A stretch of 64,000 nucleotides of DNA, taken from assembly GCA_030583605.1 (NCBI GenBank), contig CP129466.1:2735001-2799000 (forward strand), read 5' to 3'. Position numbers and translations under genes: made by a program. Below are positions 16,030 to 25,554 of this stretch, piece after piece; the stretch's first letter is position 1, and each line of letters starts with the position of its first letter. The notes below the pieces were generated by a model. It worked only from the letters and a program-made list of their open reading frames with translations, made no database searches and was not told where the DNA came from. This stretch comes from Gammaproteobacteria bacterium (GTDB taxonomy: Bacteria; Pseudomonadota; Gammaproteobacteria; Steroidobacterales; GCA-2729495).

Positions 16030-17034
16030 ATGGACCGCCCGGCGCATGACAACAGCCTCGCCTACCAGGAGCTCACGCCCGACGACATCATCGCGTCGGT
16101 GGAAAGCGTCGGGTTTGCCTGTGATGGTCGCCTGCTTGCGCTGAACAGTTACGAAAACCGCGTCTACCGCGTCGGGATCGAGGATGCGTCTCCGGTGGTG
16201 GCGAAGTTCTACCGGCCGGGCCGCTGGACGGATGCGGCCATACTCGAGGAACACGGTTTCGCCGCCGAGCTGGCGGCGGAGGAGATCCCCGTGGTCGCGC
16301 CGCTGGCGCACGCGGGGCAAACGCTGCACCGCCACCGTGAATTCCGGTTTGCGGTCTATCCCTGCCACGGCGGACGCGCTCCCGAACTCGACGACATGGA
16401 GCTGCAGAGCCAGATCGGCCGGCTCGTGGCGCGCATCCACCTGCAGGGCTCACGCAGCGCATTCCGGCATCGCCTGCGCCTCGGACCGGATACCTACGGG
16501 GAGAAATCCCGGGAGTTCCTGCTGGCGGCGGGGTTCATTCCGGAGGAGCTGCGCGAGGTCTACGCCGGCGTTTGCACGCAGGCGCTCGCGGCCGTGCGCG
16601 AATGCTACGAGCGTGCAGGCACACCTCGCGAGCGGAGGTTGCACGGCGACTTCCACCCGGGCAACGTGCTGGTCCTCGGCGAGCAGGTGCATATCGTGGA
16701 CCTCGACGACGCGCTCACCGGGCCGGCGGTGCAGGATCTGTGGATGTTTCTCTCGGGCAATCGCGACGAGCAGACACCGCAGCTCGAGAAGCTGCTCGGC
16801 GGCTATACCGAGTTCCGTAGCTTCGATGCGATGGAACTGCACCTGATCGAGGCGTTACGCACACTGCGTATCATGCATTACGCGGCATGGCTCGCGCGGC
16901 GCTGGCGCGACCCGGCCTTTGCCATCGCCTTCCCCTGGTTCAACACCCGCCGGTACTGGGATGAACACGTGCTCGCGCTGCGCGAGCAGATTGCCCTGAT
17001 GCAGGAGCCGCCGCTCGAATGGAAGACCCGCTGA
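16030..17034 (+). CDS. srkA: Stress response serine/threonine protein kinase SrkA (YihE)
   Basis: This 334-residue protein has the SrkA/RdoA atypical kinase fold (choline-kinase-like). The N-terminus reads YQELTPDDIIASVESVGFAC, then LLALNSYENRVYRVGIED with a short nucleotide loop, and VVAKFYRPGRW with the beta-3 Lys. The catalytic loop is LHGDFHPGNVL, where Asp acts as base, and the metal-binding IVDLDDALTGPAVQDLW follows (DFD/DLDD). SrkA phosphorylates proteins during envelope and oxidative stress and counters MazEF-type death in E. coli. The ATG at 16030 gives the usual length. Its stop overlaps the start of the VOC gene by 16 bases, so the two form an operon. Confidence 0.92.
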   Translation: MDRPAHDNSLAYQELTPDDIIASVESVGFACDGRLLALNSYENRVYRVGIEDASPVVAKFYRPGRWTDAAILEEHGFAAELAAEEIPVVAPLAHAGQTLHRHREFRFAVYPCHGGRAPELDDMELQSQIGRLVARIHLQGSRSAFRHRLRLGPDTYGEKSREFLLAAGFIPEELREVYAGVCTQALAAVRECYERAGTPRERRLHGDFHPGNVLVLGEQVHIVDLDDALTGPAVQDLWMFLSGNRDEQTPQLEKLLGGYTEFRSFDAMELHLIEALRTLRIMHYAAWLARRWRDPAFAIAFPWFNTRRYWDEHVLALREQIALMQEPPLEWKTR

Positions 17035-18011
17035 CGAGCCACGTCGCTACCGCCGGCTGCGGCGAGACACTCGAGATACGCGCCGGCGCGAAGCTGCTGC
17101 GAGGCATTGCCATCGTGACCCACTGCGTCGAGCGGCTGGACGTCGCCGAAACGGCCTGGTCCTCGGTGCTCCACTACGTCACGGTCGAGAGCGGGCGTCT
17201 CACGCCGGCGCACTGTGCCGCCTGGGCGACACCCGCGGCGCTCGGGCAGCGCTATTGTCTGATGCGGCCCGCGAGCGGCGATGCGGTCTACCTGCGCTTC
17301 ATCGAGACCGGGGAACGCGGCCATGCGCCGCCGGCCACCTGGGGCTGGAACGCGACCGAACTGCTGGTGACCGACCCTGACGACCTCGCCGGGCGCCTGC
17401 GCGGCACCGGCTTTCGCTGTCTCGGCGGGCCGGGCGACCTGTACCCGCGACCGAAAGCACCGCGCGCCATGCAGGTCATCGGTCCGTCCGGCGAGCTCGT
17501 GTACTTCACACGCCTGTTGCCAGGCGGGAGTCGCTACGGCCTCCGGCAGGCCTCTTCCTACGTGGACCGGCCCTTCATCGTCACGGTTGGCGCAAGCTCG
17601 GGCACGCGCCTGCACGACTTCTATGGCGGCGTGCTCGGACATCGCATTCTCGAGCGGGTGCCGTTCGTGAACTCGATCCTCGCCACACTCTGTGGCACCG
17701 CGCCGGATACGGTGTTTCCCACCGCGGTCGCAAGCATTCCCGGGCGCCGCTTCCTGCTGGAGATGGACGAGTACCCGTCGCATGTGCCGCCGCGGCCGGT
17801 GCGTTCCGGCCACCTGCCGCCCGGCATGGCCATGGTGAGTTTCACGGTCCGCGGCCTCGATGCGCTCGCGCAGGGTGCCGCAGGGATCACGCCGCGTGCG
17901 CCAGCGCTGGCACTCGACGGCGTTGCCTATGGCGGGCGACGCGTCATGGTGATCGAGGGTGCAGTCGGCGAGTGGCTGGAGTTGATCGAGGAGGACACCG
18001 GCGCCTCTTAG
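17019..18011 (+). CDS. VOC/glyoxalase-superfamily protein, two-module
   Basis: This 330-residue protein appears to hold two vicinal-oxygen-chelate modules. The first spans about residues 28-165 (AIVTHCVERLDVAETAWSSV, then ...YLRFIET, MQVIGPSGELVYFTRL). The second spans about 180-325 (PFIVTVGASSGTRLHDFYGG VLG, then FLLEMDEYP, GVAYGGRRVMVIEGAVGEWL ELIEE). His, Glu and Tyr candidates for metal ligands recur in each module, but I cannot name a substrate. Related proteins are annotated as extradiol-dioxygenase-like or lyase-like. Its ATG lies within srkA. A nested inverted repeat lies between its stop and the convergent MFS gene. Confidence 0.65.
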   Translation: MEDPLTSHVATAGCGETLEIRAGAKLLRGIAIVTHCVERLDVAETAWSSVLHYVTVESGRLTPAHCAAWATPAALGQRYCLMRPASGDAVYLRFIETGERGHAPPATWGWNATELLVTDPDDLAGRLRGTGFRCLGGPGDLYPRPKAPRAMQVIGPSGELVYFTRLLPGGSRYGLRQASSYVDRPFIVTVGASSGTRLHDFYGGVLGHRILERVPFVNSILATLCGTAPDTVFPTAVASIPGRRFLLEMDEYPSHVPPRPVRSGHLPPGMAMVSFTVRGLDALAQGAAGITPRAPALALDGVAYGGRRVMVIEGAVGEWLELIEEDTGAS

Positions 18012-18152
18012 CAGGTCGATGCAAAACATCGCGAGGAGTCCGATGGCGAGGCGCACGGAGCGCAGGAACCGCGGTGCACACGTCAGTACATGAGTACTCC
18101 GGGCACCGCGCAACGAAGCGAGCGGGCTGCGCAGCGGTTTTGCATCAACCTG
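18012..18152. repeat. Nested inverted repeats between two convergent genes
   Basis: An outer pair of 16-base arms (18012-18027 and 18137-18152, CAGGTCGATGCAAAAC / GTTTTGCATCAACCTG, 15 of 16 paired) encloses an inner pair (CGCGGTGC 18070-18077 / GCACCGCG 18103-18110) and a small core hairpin (AGTAC 18085-18089 / GTACT 18094-18098). The element fills the whole gap between the VOC stop and the MFS stop. It could be a bidirectional terminator-like structure, or a small palindromic mobile element such as a MITE. No T-run is present. Confidence 0.6.
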
Positions 18153-19517
18153 TCAGTGCATGTCGACCACCATGCCGGCGGACTTGGCCTCACGCGGATC
18201 GAACCGTGTCGGCCGGCCTTCCGCCAGCCACACCCGCAGCGCCAGCAGAGCGATCGCGAAATTGGCGAATCCCACCAGGATGATCGGGCCCGAAATGTGC
18301 CAGTAGTCGAAGAGATAGCCACCGGCAAGACTGGTCGCCAGGATGCCGAGGGAACCGCACAGCCCTGCCAGGCCGATCACCGAGCCGCGCGCATCGAGCG
18401 GCGACTCCTGGCCGAGCAGCGCCGTCACTGAAATGATGACGCTCATCTGGCCCATGCCGACCAGCACGCAACCGAGAAATCCGACCGGGCCGTAGGGATG
18501 CTCCTGCATGCCGAGCAGCGTATAGCCGACGCCGCCGAGAACGAGCGCTCCCAGTACGCACGCCAGCCGATGCACGCGATCGACGATCACGCCCACGACC
18601 GGCGCCCAGAGCAGCGATGCCCCCTGAATCATGGCGAACATCAACCCCGCGCGGGCGATGGCCTCGGCGGCATCGAGCCCCTCGTTACGCCCCACTCGCT
18701 GCAGCCACAGCGAGATGAAGGTCGCGACCAGGGTGAGATCGGCGCGGGAAATGAACGAGCCGGCAAAGCAGACCATCAGCCGCGGATTCTCGCGACCCTG
18801 CCGCAGGCCGATCTGCAACACGCGGACAAGGCCCATGCGCGCGCGGCGCCCGGAAGGCGTCCCGCCCTGCAGGCCCCACTGCATGACGAGCGCGGTAACC
18901 ACCGCGACCGCGGCCATCGCCCAGAGCATGTAGCGGCCGGCATCCGCGCTGCTCGCGCCCCGTGCCTGGAATACCGCCGGCATGGCAGCGAACAACGCTG
19001 TCGCCAGGCCGATACCCAGGCCGTTGAGCACGCCGGTGGTACCGGCCATCCGGCCGCGGGCACCCTCGGCCGCGTAGTCGGCTGCGGTGACGGCGATCAT
19101 CACGCCGACAAAACCCAGGCCCACGGCGTAGGCAAAGCGCCCGGCATACAGGTCACCGACGCCGGTCGCGTTGGCATAGATGATGAATCCGAGCGCGGTC
19201 AGCAGCGTGCCGCCGGCGTACAGTGGCCGGCGGCCGACCCGGTCCGACAGCCCGCCGACATAACTCACGAGGGCGAGCACGACGATTTCGTGCATGGTGG
19301 TGAGCCAGCCGGTCACCTGGCCGTGCTTCTCCGGCGCAATGCCGACGATCTCCGTGAGCACGTACGGCTGCGAGAAGCTGAGGAAGCTGACGATCGGCAT
19401 GATCGCCAGGTTCACATACAGGAACGTCCACGCGTTGCGCCGATTGATGCCCGGAGCAAACTGCAGGAACCCAATCCGGTGCCCGGTGGCGCTCGTCTCT
19501 GTCTTGCCCGCGCTCAT
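18153..19517 (-). CDS. Major facilitator superfamily transporter
   Basis: This inner-membrane transporter of about 454 residues has roughly twelve hydrophobic segments and the MFS loop-2/3 motif GGLSDRVGRRPLYAGG near residue 90. A repeat half-motif is seen around residues 250-290. Other landmarks are EFARYAVGLGFVGVMIAVT-like (here RFAYAVGLGFVGVMIAVTAA) and a C-terminal AGLCGSLGILATSLAGGYLFD. The substrate is not evident; drug or sugar export are both possible. The ATG at 19517 is chosen because the frame upstream of it is Arg-rich and lacks a membrane segment. It converges on the srkA-VOC operon and diverges from the second MFS gene, 240 bases apart. Confidence 0.8.
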   Translation of the reverse strand: MSAGKTETSATGHRIGFLQFAPGINRRNAWTFLYVNLAIMPIVSFLSFSQPYVLTEIVGIAPEKHGQVTGWLTTMHEIVVLALVSYVGGLSDRVGRRPLYAGGTLLTALGFIIYANATGVGDLYAGRFAYAVGLGFVGVMIAVTAADYAAEGARGRMAGTTGVLNGLGIGLATALFAAMPAVFQARGASSADAGRYMLWAMAAVAVVTALVMQWGLQGGTPSGRRARMGLVRVLQIGLRQGRENPRLMVCFAGSFISRADLTLVATFISLWLQRVGRNEGLDAAEAIARAGLMFAMIQGASLLWAPVVGVIVDRVHRLACVLGALVLGGVGYTLLGMQEHPYGPVGFLGCVLVGMGQMSVIISVTALLGQESPLDARGSVIGLAGLCGSLGILATSLAGGYLFDYWHISGPIILVGFANFAIALLALRVWLAEGRPTRFDPREAKSAGMVVDMH

Positions 19518-19757
19518 GCAGTTCCTGATCTGGCCCCACGACCGCCGCGCGGCCCTCGGGGCGACGCGTGAGTATGCCTGCGCTCCGGCGCAATCCGGTA
19601 GCAGGACCGCAACTCTCACTCCGGCCGTCCGAACAGTGGTTCTTCGCACCCGCAACCGGGAATGTCCCCGCAATCCCGACCAGTGTTAGCATGCCCCGGC
19701 CGCAGTGACTTGCGGCAGTCGCGCTGACACCGAATCATCCACCGGCGAGTGCAAGCG

Positions 19758-21041
19758 ATGCAGGGAGACAGGTTCTTCTACGGCTGGTATGTGGCGCTTG
19801 CCTGTGCGGTGGGCCTCGCTTGCGGCCTGGCGAGCGTGGTCACCGCGACGTTCCCGATCTTCCTCGCGCCGCTGCGCGCGGAGTTCGCGTGGACGGCACC
19901 CGAAGTGTTTTTCGCCCTGTTCGTGACGACGCTGACGATCACCTTCGTGGCCCCGTTCTTCGGCGCGCTGGTCGATCGTGTTGGAGCAAAGCGCCTCATC
20001 ATCATCGGCCTGCTCCTCGAGGCCGCAGTGCTCGGCTCGTTCGCGCTGCAGACAGCCTCGCTCGCCAGTTTCTACGCACGCTACGCGGTGCTGGCGATCC
20101 TCGGCCTCGGCACGACACACGTCGCATTCACCCGCGTCATCTCGGTGTGGTTCGACCGGCATCGCGGCCTCGCGCTCGGCATCACGCTGGCTGGTCTCGG
20201 CTTCGGCGGGTTCTTCTGGCCGCTGCTCGCGCAGTGGAGCATCGAGAACTTCGGCTGGCGCGAGGGCTACCTGATCGTCGCGGCAGTCATCGCGCTGGTC
20301 CCGACCACCGTCATCGCGCTGGTGGTGCGTGACACGCCGCAATCCATGAACCTGCTGCCCGATGGCGCACCGGCGCAGGCCGACGCGGCCGCCTCGCGCG
20401 GCCCACCGGCCGGCCTGACAGCCGGCGAGGCGCTGCGCACTGCCCGATTCTGGATGATGCTCGCCACTTTCTTCCTGCTCGGCACGGCCATCACCAGCGT
20501 GCAGGTGCACCTGGTGCCATTGCTGACGAGCCGCGGGGTGACGCCCATGCTCGCCGCGACGGCAATGTCCGTGCTGGCCGTGGCGCTGGTGTTCGGCCGG
20601 CTGATCGCCGGCTGGCTCATGGACCGTTTCTTCGCCCCGCGGGTCGCCATCGCGTTCCTGCTCGGGCCGATTGTTGCGACCTTCCTGCTGGCGGCGGGTG
20701 TGACCGGACCGCTCGCCTTCCTGGCGGGCATCCTCACCGGACTGGCAGCCGGGGCAGAGGTGGACGTGACCGCCTACCTCACCAGCCGGTACTTCGGGTT
20801 GCGGTTTTTCAGCAGCATCTACGCCTTCTATTACAGCGCCTACTCGCTCGGCGCGGGTACGGGCCCGCTGATCACCGCCCAGGCGGTGGAACTGGCCGGC
20901 AATTACACCAGCATTCTCTATGCACACGCAGGGCTGCTGGTCGTGGCCGGTGTGCTGCTCTCCCGGCTGCCGCCATTTCCCGACTGGGAACCACCGGTGC
21001 TGCGGAGCACGGCGGCCGCCGCGCCGTCGCGGGCGACCTGA
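19758..21041 (+). CDS. MFS transporter of the oxalate:formate antiporter/monocarboxylate type
   Basis: This transporter of about 427 residues has twelve hydrophobic segments. It starts MQGDRFFYGWYVALACAVGL, the 'FYGWWxV' opening typical of the OFA/MCT-like MFS subgroup. Motif A is APFFGALVDRVGAKRLIIIG near residue 65, and a second copy, GRLIAGWLMDRFFAPR, lies near residue 280. The subgroup moves small carboxylates; the substrate here is unknown. The ATG at 19758 is preferred over a GTG nine bases upstream. It is divergent from the other MFS gene, with about 240 bases between the two starts. Confidence 0.82.
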   Translation: MQGDRFFYGWYVALACAVGLACGLASVVTATFPIFLAPLRAEFAWTAPEVFFALFVTTLTITFVAPFFGALVDRVGAKRLIIIGLLLEAAVLGSFALQTASLASFYARYAVLAILGLGTTHVAFTRVISVWFDRHRGLALGITLAGLGFGGFFWPLLAQWSIENFGWREGYLIVAAVIALVPTTVIALVVRDTPQSMNLLPDGAPAQADAAASRGPPAGLTAGEALRTARFWMMLATFFLLGTAITSVQVHLVPLLTSRGVTPMLAATAMSVLAVALVFGRLIAGWLMDRFFAPRVAIAFLLGPIVATFLLAAGVTGPLAFLAGILTGLAAGAEVDVTAYLTSRYFGLRFFSSIYAFYYSAYSLGAGTGPLITAQAVELAGNYTSILYAHAGLLVVAGVLLSRLPPFPDWEPPVLRSTAAAAPSRAT

Positions 21042-21186
21042 CCGCTTGATGCCGGCGCCGCGGTGGCCGAGGCAGCAGGCCCGGTTTCGGTAAATGCGGC
21101 TGGCCGCGGATGCCGGCGCCGTGGCAGCATCGGGCGGTATCCGGTGCGGTGCCCGAACGTCGGGCTGGTGGCCGCATCCGGGCGCT

Positions 21187-21459
21187 ATGCCGGTTCCTGA
21201 ACTCGACAAGCCCTACCCGGTACGCCGCCAACTGCGGCGTTCCAACAACCGCATCGTTGCCGGTGTCTGCGGCGGCTTTGCCGAGTGGCTGGTGTGGGAT
21301 CCGCTGGTCGCCCGGCTGTTCTTCCTCGGTTTCTCCCTGGTGTCCTGGTTCGTGCCCGGGATCCTGGTCTATATCTTCTGCTGGACCATGATGCCAAAGG
21401 CCGTCCCTGCAGATTCACCGCAACCGGCCGCCGGCGACACCAGGCATCCGCAAGACTGA
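21187..21459 (+). CDS. PspC-domain membrane protein
   Basis: This 90-residue protein carries the short PspC domain: RRSNNRIVAGVCGGFAEWL, then DPLVARLFFLGFSLVSWFVP and a single hydrophobic helix ending CWTMMPK. PspC domains sit in the inner membrane and respond to envelope stress, but small stand-alone versions are of unknown function. The tail (ADSPQPAAGDTRHPQD) is hydrophilic. The ATG at 21187 is preferred to earlier in-frame starts. It follows the MFS gene in the same direction and converges on the flavoprotein gene, whose stop is 35 bases away. Confidence 0.85.
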   Translation: MPVPELDKPYPVRRQLRRSNNRIVAGVCGGFAEWLVWDPLVARLFFLGFSLVSWFVPGILVYIFCWTMMPKAVPADSPQPAAGDTRHPQD

Positions 21460-21494
21460 GGGCCGCCGCCCGCACCAGCGGCCGCCTGGCGTGG

Positions 21495-23249
21495 TCAGTG
21501 ACACCTCGTGCAGCTCGCGAGCTGCGCCTGCCTCGCGGCCGCGTCGCGCGCGGGCCCGATGGGCCAGTCCCCGGTATGGCAGGTGGCGCATTCTTCGCCA
21601 CGCTCCAGCACCAGTGAGTGCGCGACTCCGAAATGCCAGAAGCCTGCCTGCTGGGCCGCCACCTGTGTCGCCAGCGCCTGCGCGTCGAGCGCCAGCGGGC
21701 CCGCTGCGGCGCGATCGTCGCTCCCGGCTGCCGGCCATCGCACCGACACCTTCTGCTGCGCCCCGAATGCAGCAGCGGCGCGGCCGGCGACGCGCCCGGT
21801 CAGCACGGACGGCCCGAGGAACGTCCCTGAGCCGCCGACCCGGCCGTTGATGCCCGCCACACCGCTGGCCTCGCCCGCGGCGAACAAACCCGGCATCGCC
21901 TGGCCCGCCTCGCTCAGCACCCGCGTTTCGTCGTCGATCGCGAGCCCGCCCATGCTCTTGCGGGTCATCGGGTACAGCCGCACCGCGTAAAACGGCGGTG
22001 CCACCAATGGTTTCGGCACGGCTGCCGCCGACCCGGGCCCGAAGCGGCCAAAATCCTGATCCTCGCCTGTTGTCACCAGTGCATTGAACCGCGCGACGGT
22101 TTCCCCGAGCGCAGCGGCCGGCAGCCCGGCGGCAGCCGCCAGCGTCGCGATGTCGTCAGCGCGGCTGACGAGCGCGGCATTATCGAGAATCTCGCGCTGC
22201 AGGGAAGCGGCCGTCAGCCATGGCGCACCGCGCACCTGCAGCTGGCGCAGTCCCGCCGAGTCGAAAACCAGCCAGTAGCCCTGCCCCGGCATGGCGAGCA
22301 CTTTGCGCTCGTGCACTTTGCGCGAGGCGGTCTCGTCCACGAAGCGTCGCCCGTCGCGGTCCACGAAAATCGCCGCCGGGTTCTGCGCCAGCAAACCGTG
22401 AATCCCGGCCGGATCACGCGGATCCGGCAACCCGGTGACGAAGATCGTCTGGTGATCGAGCCGACCGATACGCGCGCCAGCCTGGCGGCCGAGGTCAAGG
22501 CCGCTACCCCGCGCAAAACGGCCCGCACCGAGCAGCAGGCGTTCGGGTTGCGCGATGCCCGGCGGCCAATTGGCTTTCACGCGCCCGATGTCGTTCTCGA
22601 ATCCCCCGGTCGCCACGACCACGGCCGACGCGACCAACGATCCGGTCGCACCGTCGCGCAGGTTGCGTACGCCGATGCGCCACTGACCGGAGGGGGTACG
22701 CTCGAGCCCGGTCGCCTCGGTGTTGAACACGAAGCGCAGGTTCGGCGCAGCGAATGCCTTGCGCATCATCGGCAAAACGACGCCGGCGGCGGCACCCTTC
22801 GCGAAATGAAAACGCGGCACGCTCGTTTCGCCGGGCGCCGGCAGCAGCATGCGGAACTCCACGCCGAGCGACACGAGCCAGTCGTGGACCTCGGTGCGCG
22901 ATGCCTCGACATAGCGGCGCACCCACCCGGGGTCGGCGTCCTCGCCCCACTTCATGATGTCCGCGAAGGCGAGGTCCGGGCTGTCCTGCACGCCCTTGGC
23001 CGCCTGCAGTGGCGTACCGACGAGGAACAGGCCACCGGCCATTACGGCATGGCCGCCGGCTACCGAGTTCGCATCGAGCACCAGCACCTGCGCCCCGGCA
23101 TCGCCGGCCTCCAGCGCCGCCGCGAGCCCCGCGATGCCGGCACCGATGACGATGACGTCGGCATCCGCCGGGCGCTCACGCGAACCGCAGGCGGCCGCGA
23201 GAGTCGCCACGGCGGCGACGACCAACACTGCGACCAGGCGTTTGTACAT
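21495..23249 (-). CDS. Exported FAD flavoprotein (fumarate reductase/KSTD-like) with C-terminal diheme motifs
   Basis: This lipoprotein-type protein of about 584 residues has a signal ending in LAAAC at residue ~21. A FAD-binding_2 domain follows (VIVIGAGIAGLAAALEAGDA G near 33, HAVMAGGLFLVG, VVVATGGFENDIG, GAGRFARGSGLDLG, AAGEASGVAGINGRVGGSG near 500). This is the fumarate/3-ketosteroid dehydrogenase flavoprotein fold. The last 40 residues carry two heme c motifs, CATCH and CTRCH; the second is the exact C-terminus of the protein. Flavin plus c-heme suggests a periplasmic soluble reductase that takes electrons from the quinol pool. Substrate unknown; fumarate, urocanate, methacrylate or a steroid are candidates. 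It is 22 bases downstream of the peptidase gene on the same strand. Confidence 0.84.
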   Translation of the reverse strand: MYKRLVAVLVVAAVATLAAACGSRERPADADVIVIGAGIAGLAAALEAGDAGAQVLVLDANSVAGGHAVMAGGLFLVGTPLQAAKGVQDSPDLAFADIMKWGEDADPGWVRRYVEASRTEVHDWLVSLGVEFRMLLPAPGETSVPRFHFAKGAAAGVVLPMMRKAFAAPNLRFVFNTEATGLERTPSGQWRIGVRNLRDGATGSLVASAVVVATGGFENDIGRVKANWPPGIAQPERLLLGAGRFARGSGLDLGRQAGARIGRLDHQTIFVTGLPDPRDPAGIHGLLAQNPAAIFVDRDGRRFVDETASRKVHERKVLAMPGQGYWLVFDSAGLRQLQVRGAPWLTAASLQREILDNAALVSRADDIATLAAAAGLPAAALGETVARFNALVTTGEDQDFGRFGPGSAAAVPKPLVAPPFYAVRLYPMTRKSMGGLAIDDETRVLSEAGQAMPGLFAAGEASGVAGINGRVGGSGTFLGPSVLTGRVAGRAAAAFGAQQKVSVRWPAAGSDDRAAAGPLALDAQALATQVAAQQAGFWHFGVAHSLVLERGEECATCHTGDWPIGPARDAAARQAQLASCTRCH

Positions 23250-23271
23250 CGTGCGGGGCTCCCGGGTGGTG

Positions 23272-25554
23272 TCAGCGGCCTGCGCCGAGTCGGTCGTCGA
23301 AGAAGGCAGTGATGGTGCGGTAACCATGCAGCCCGGTATCGGGCGCACGCAGCAACCGGTGCTTGCTGCCGGGATACACCATGATGTCGAAGGGCTTGCC
23401 GAGTTTCTGCAGGGTCCCGAACAACGCCGTGCTGTGGGTGAAAAACACATTGTCGTCCGCCATGCCGTGCATGACGAGGAGCGGATCGGCGAGGCCCGCG
23501 GCATGGTTCATTACATTGGCCGCCGCAAACGCCTCCGGGTTGTCCTGCGGCGTGCCGAGGTAGCGTTCCGTGTAATGGGTGTCGTACAGGCGCCAGTCGG
23601 TCACTGGTGCGCCGGCGATGGCGGCGGCGAAAGCCTGCGGCGCCTGCATCGCGCACATGAGCGCCATGTAGCCGCCATAGCTCCATCCGAAGATGCCAAT
23701 GCGCCCGGCGTCCACGTACGGCAGCGTGCGCAGGTATTCCACACCGCGCACCTGGTCTTCGATCTCGACGCTGCCGAGGCGCCGGTGGATCGCGGTCTCG
23801 AAGGCCACGCCGCGTTGGCCGGTACCGCGATTGTCCAGCGAGAAGACGACATAGCCGTTCTGCGCCAGGATCTGGTGGAAGAACCCGTCGCTGCTGCGCG
23901 CGGAGTTCGACCATGCGCGGCGCACCTTCTGGCCCGAGGGTCCGCCATACACGTCCACGACCACCGGGTAGCGCCGGCCGGGCTCGAGAACGCGGGGCTT
24001 GAGCAACTGGTAGTGGAGCGTCTGGCCGTCGGCGGCCGCGAGCGTGCCGAACTCCGTGGGTACGTGATGATCGAGGTAGCGCGAGTACGGATGGTCGGCA
24101 TCGAGTTCATTCGCCACCAGGACGGTGAGCGCGGCGCCGGAGGCATCACGCAGCGTGACCGATGGCGGCCGATCCGGCGTGGACCAGGTGTCGAGGAAGA
24201 CGCGCGTGTCCTCCGACATCGTCACCGAATGCCAGCCGGCGGCCTGGGTGATGCGCCGCAGCCCGGTGGAACCCCCGTCAAGCGGCACCGCGTAGAGATG
24301 GCGCTCGAGCGGCGTCTCCGCGTTGGCTACGAAGTACACCAGGCCACGGCGCTCGTCCACGCCCTGGAGCGCCGGCCGATTGCCGTCCGCAACCACGCTC
24401 CACGGCCCCGACGTCAGCGGCCGCAGCAGCGTACCGTCGTTGTCGTACAGGTAAAGGTGCCGGTAGCCGCTGCGACTCGAGGCCCAGATGAACCGCGATG
24501 ACCGCTCGAGGAAGGTGAGTTCGTCGTTCAGATCGACCCAGGCCGCGGCTTGCTCCGTCAGGAGTTCGCGCGTGGCGCCGGTGGCCGGATCTGCTGCGAG
24601 CAGGGTCAGCGTGCGCTGGTCGCGGCTCTGGCGCTGGACCGCGAGCCGGCTGCCGTGCGGGAACCAGTCCACACGTGCCAGGTAAATGTCCGGGTTCGCA
24701 CCGAGATCGACCTCCACCGGCGTGGCCCCGGCATCGGGCGCCACGACGAAGAGCTGCACGCGGGCGTTGGCTGCACCGGCGACCGGGTAGCGCTGGCGGA
24801 CCACCTGAACCTTGTCGGCGAAGATCTCGAACCGCTCCATCTCGGCGACGGCGGTCTCGTCCACGCGGGTGTAGGCAATGCGCGAGTCGTCGGGCGACCA
24901 CCAGTACCCCGTCATGCGCCCCATCTCTTCCTGCGCGATGAACTCCGCCGTGGCATAACTCACCGCACCGGCGCCACCGGTCGTGATCGCCCGCTCGACC
25001 CGCCGCTCGAGGTCGAAGATGTAGAGATTCTGGTCCCGCACGTAACTGACATACCGCCCGCCCGGCGAGAATTTCGCATCGGTCTCCCAGGCGCCTGTTT
25101 GCGTGATCCGCTGTACGGCGTTGCCCGGCGCGGCTTTCAGCTCATACACGTAGATGTCGCCACCGAGCGGCAGGAGCAGCCGCTTCGAATCGCGCGAGAA
25201 CTGGTACTCGACGATCCCGAGCAGCGAGCTGGTGCGCTGGCGCTCGCGCCGTTGTGCCTCCTCGGCCGCCGGCGGTGGCTCCTGCGGCGCGAGTGCAGCC
25301 GAATCCACCAGCAGCCGGTGCTGGCGCTTCGCCATGTCGTACACCCACAGGTCGAACTGGCTGGCGGCGCGCTCCTTGCCGCGCAGATAGGCGACCAGGC
25401 GCCCGTCGGGCGAGATCTGCGGCGCGCGCAGGCTCGCGCCGGAGAGATCGGGCGAGGCGAACAGGCGCTCCAGCGTGAGCGGATCGGCACCGGCGCCGGC
25501 CGCGGCCAGCAGCAGCAAAACCACCGAGTAGCGCAGACCCGTGATGACCGGCAT
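23272..25554 (-). CDS. Exported S9-family dipeptidyl peptidase IV-like serine peptidase
   Basis: This peptidase of about 760 residues has a signal peptide (residues 1-25, LLLLAAAGAGADP). An N-terminal eight-bladed DPP-IV propeller spans about 40-480, and an alpha/beta hydrolase domain follows. The glutamate pair that holds the substrate N-terminus is visible in AEFIAQEEMGRMTGYWWSPD. The nucleophile lies in FGWSYGGYMAL (Ser), with MADDNVFF (Asp) and GSKHRLLRAP (His) as the other triad members. The enzyme removes N-terminal dipeptides, preferably Xaa-Pro, from peptides in the periplasm. The ATG at 25554 is chosen; a GTG at 25563 is possible. It is followed by the FAD-diheme gene and preceded, 87 bases upstream on the same strand, by the sialidase-fold lipoprotein gene. 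Confidence 0.88.
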   Translation of the reverse strand: MPVITGLRYSVVLLLLAAAGAGADPLTLERLFASPDLSGASLRAPQISPDGRLVAYLRGKERAASQFDLWVYDMAKRQHRLLVDSAALAPQEPPPAAEEAQRRERQRTSSLLGIVEYQFSRDSKRLLLPLGGDIYVYELKAAPGNAVQRITQTGAWETDAKFSPGGRYVSYVRDQNLYIFDLERRVERAITTGGAGAVSYATAEFIAQEEMGRMTGYWWSPDDSRIAYTRVDETAVAEMERFEIFADKVQVVRQRYPVAGAANARVQLFVVAPDAGATPVEVDLGANPDIYLARVDWFPHGSRLAVQRQSRDQRTLTLLAADPATGATRELLTEQAAAWVDLNDELTFLERSSRFIWASSRSGYRHLYLYDNDGTLLRPLTSGPWSVVADGNRPALQGVDERRGLVYFVANAETPLERHLYAVPLDGGSTGLRRITQAAGWHSVTMSEDTRVFLDTWSTPDRPPSVTLRDASGAALTVLVANELDADHPYSRYLDHHVPTEFGTLAAADGQTLHYQLLKPRVLEPGRRYPVVVDVYGGPSGQKVRRAWSNSARSSDGFFHQILAQNGYVVFSLDNRGTGQRGVAFETAIHRRLGSVEIEDQVRGVEYLRTLPYVDAGRIGIFGWSYGGYMALMCAMQAPQAFAAAIAGAPVTDWRLYDTHYTERYLGTPQDNPEAFAAANVMNHAAGLADPLLVMHGMADDNVFFTHSTALFGTLQKLGKPFDIMVYPGSKHRLLRAPDTGLHGYRTITAFFDDRLGAGR

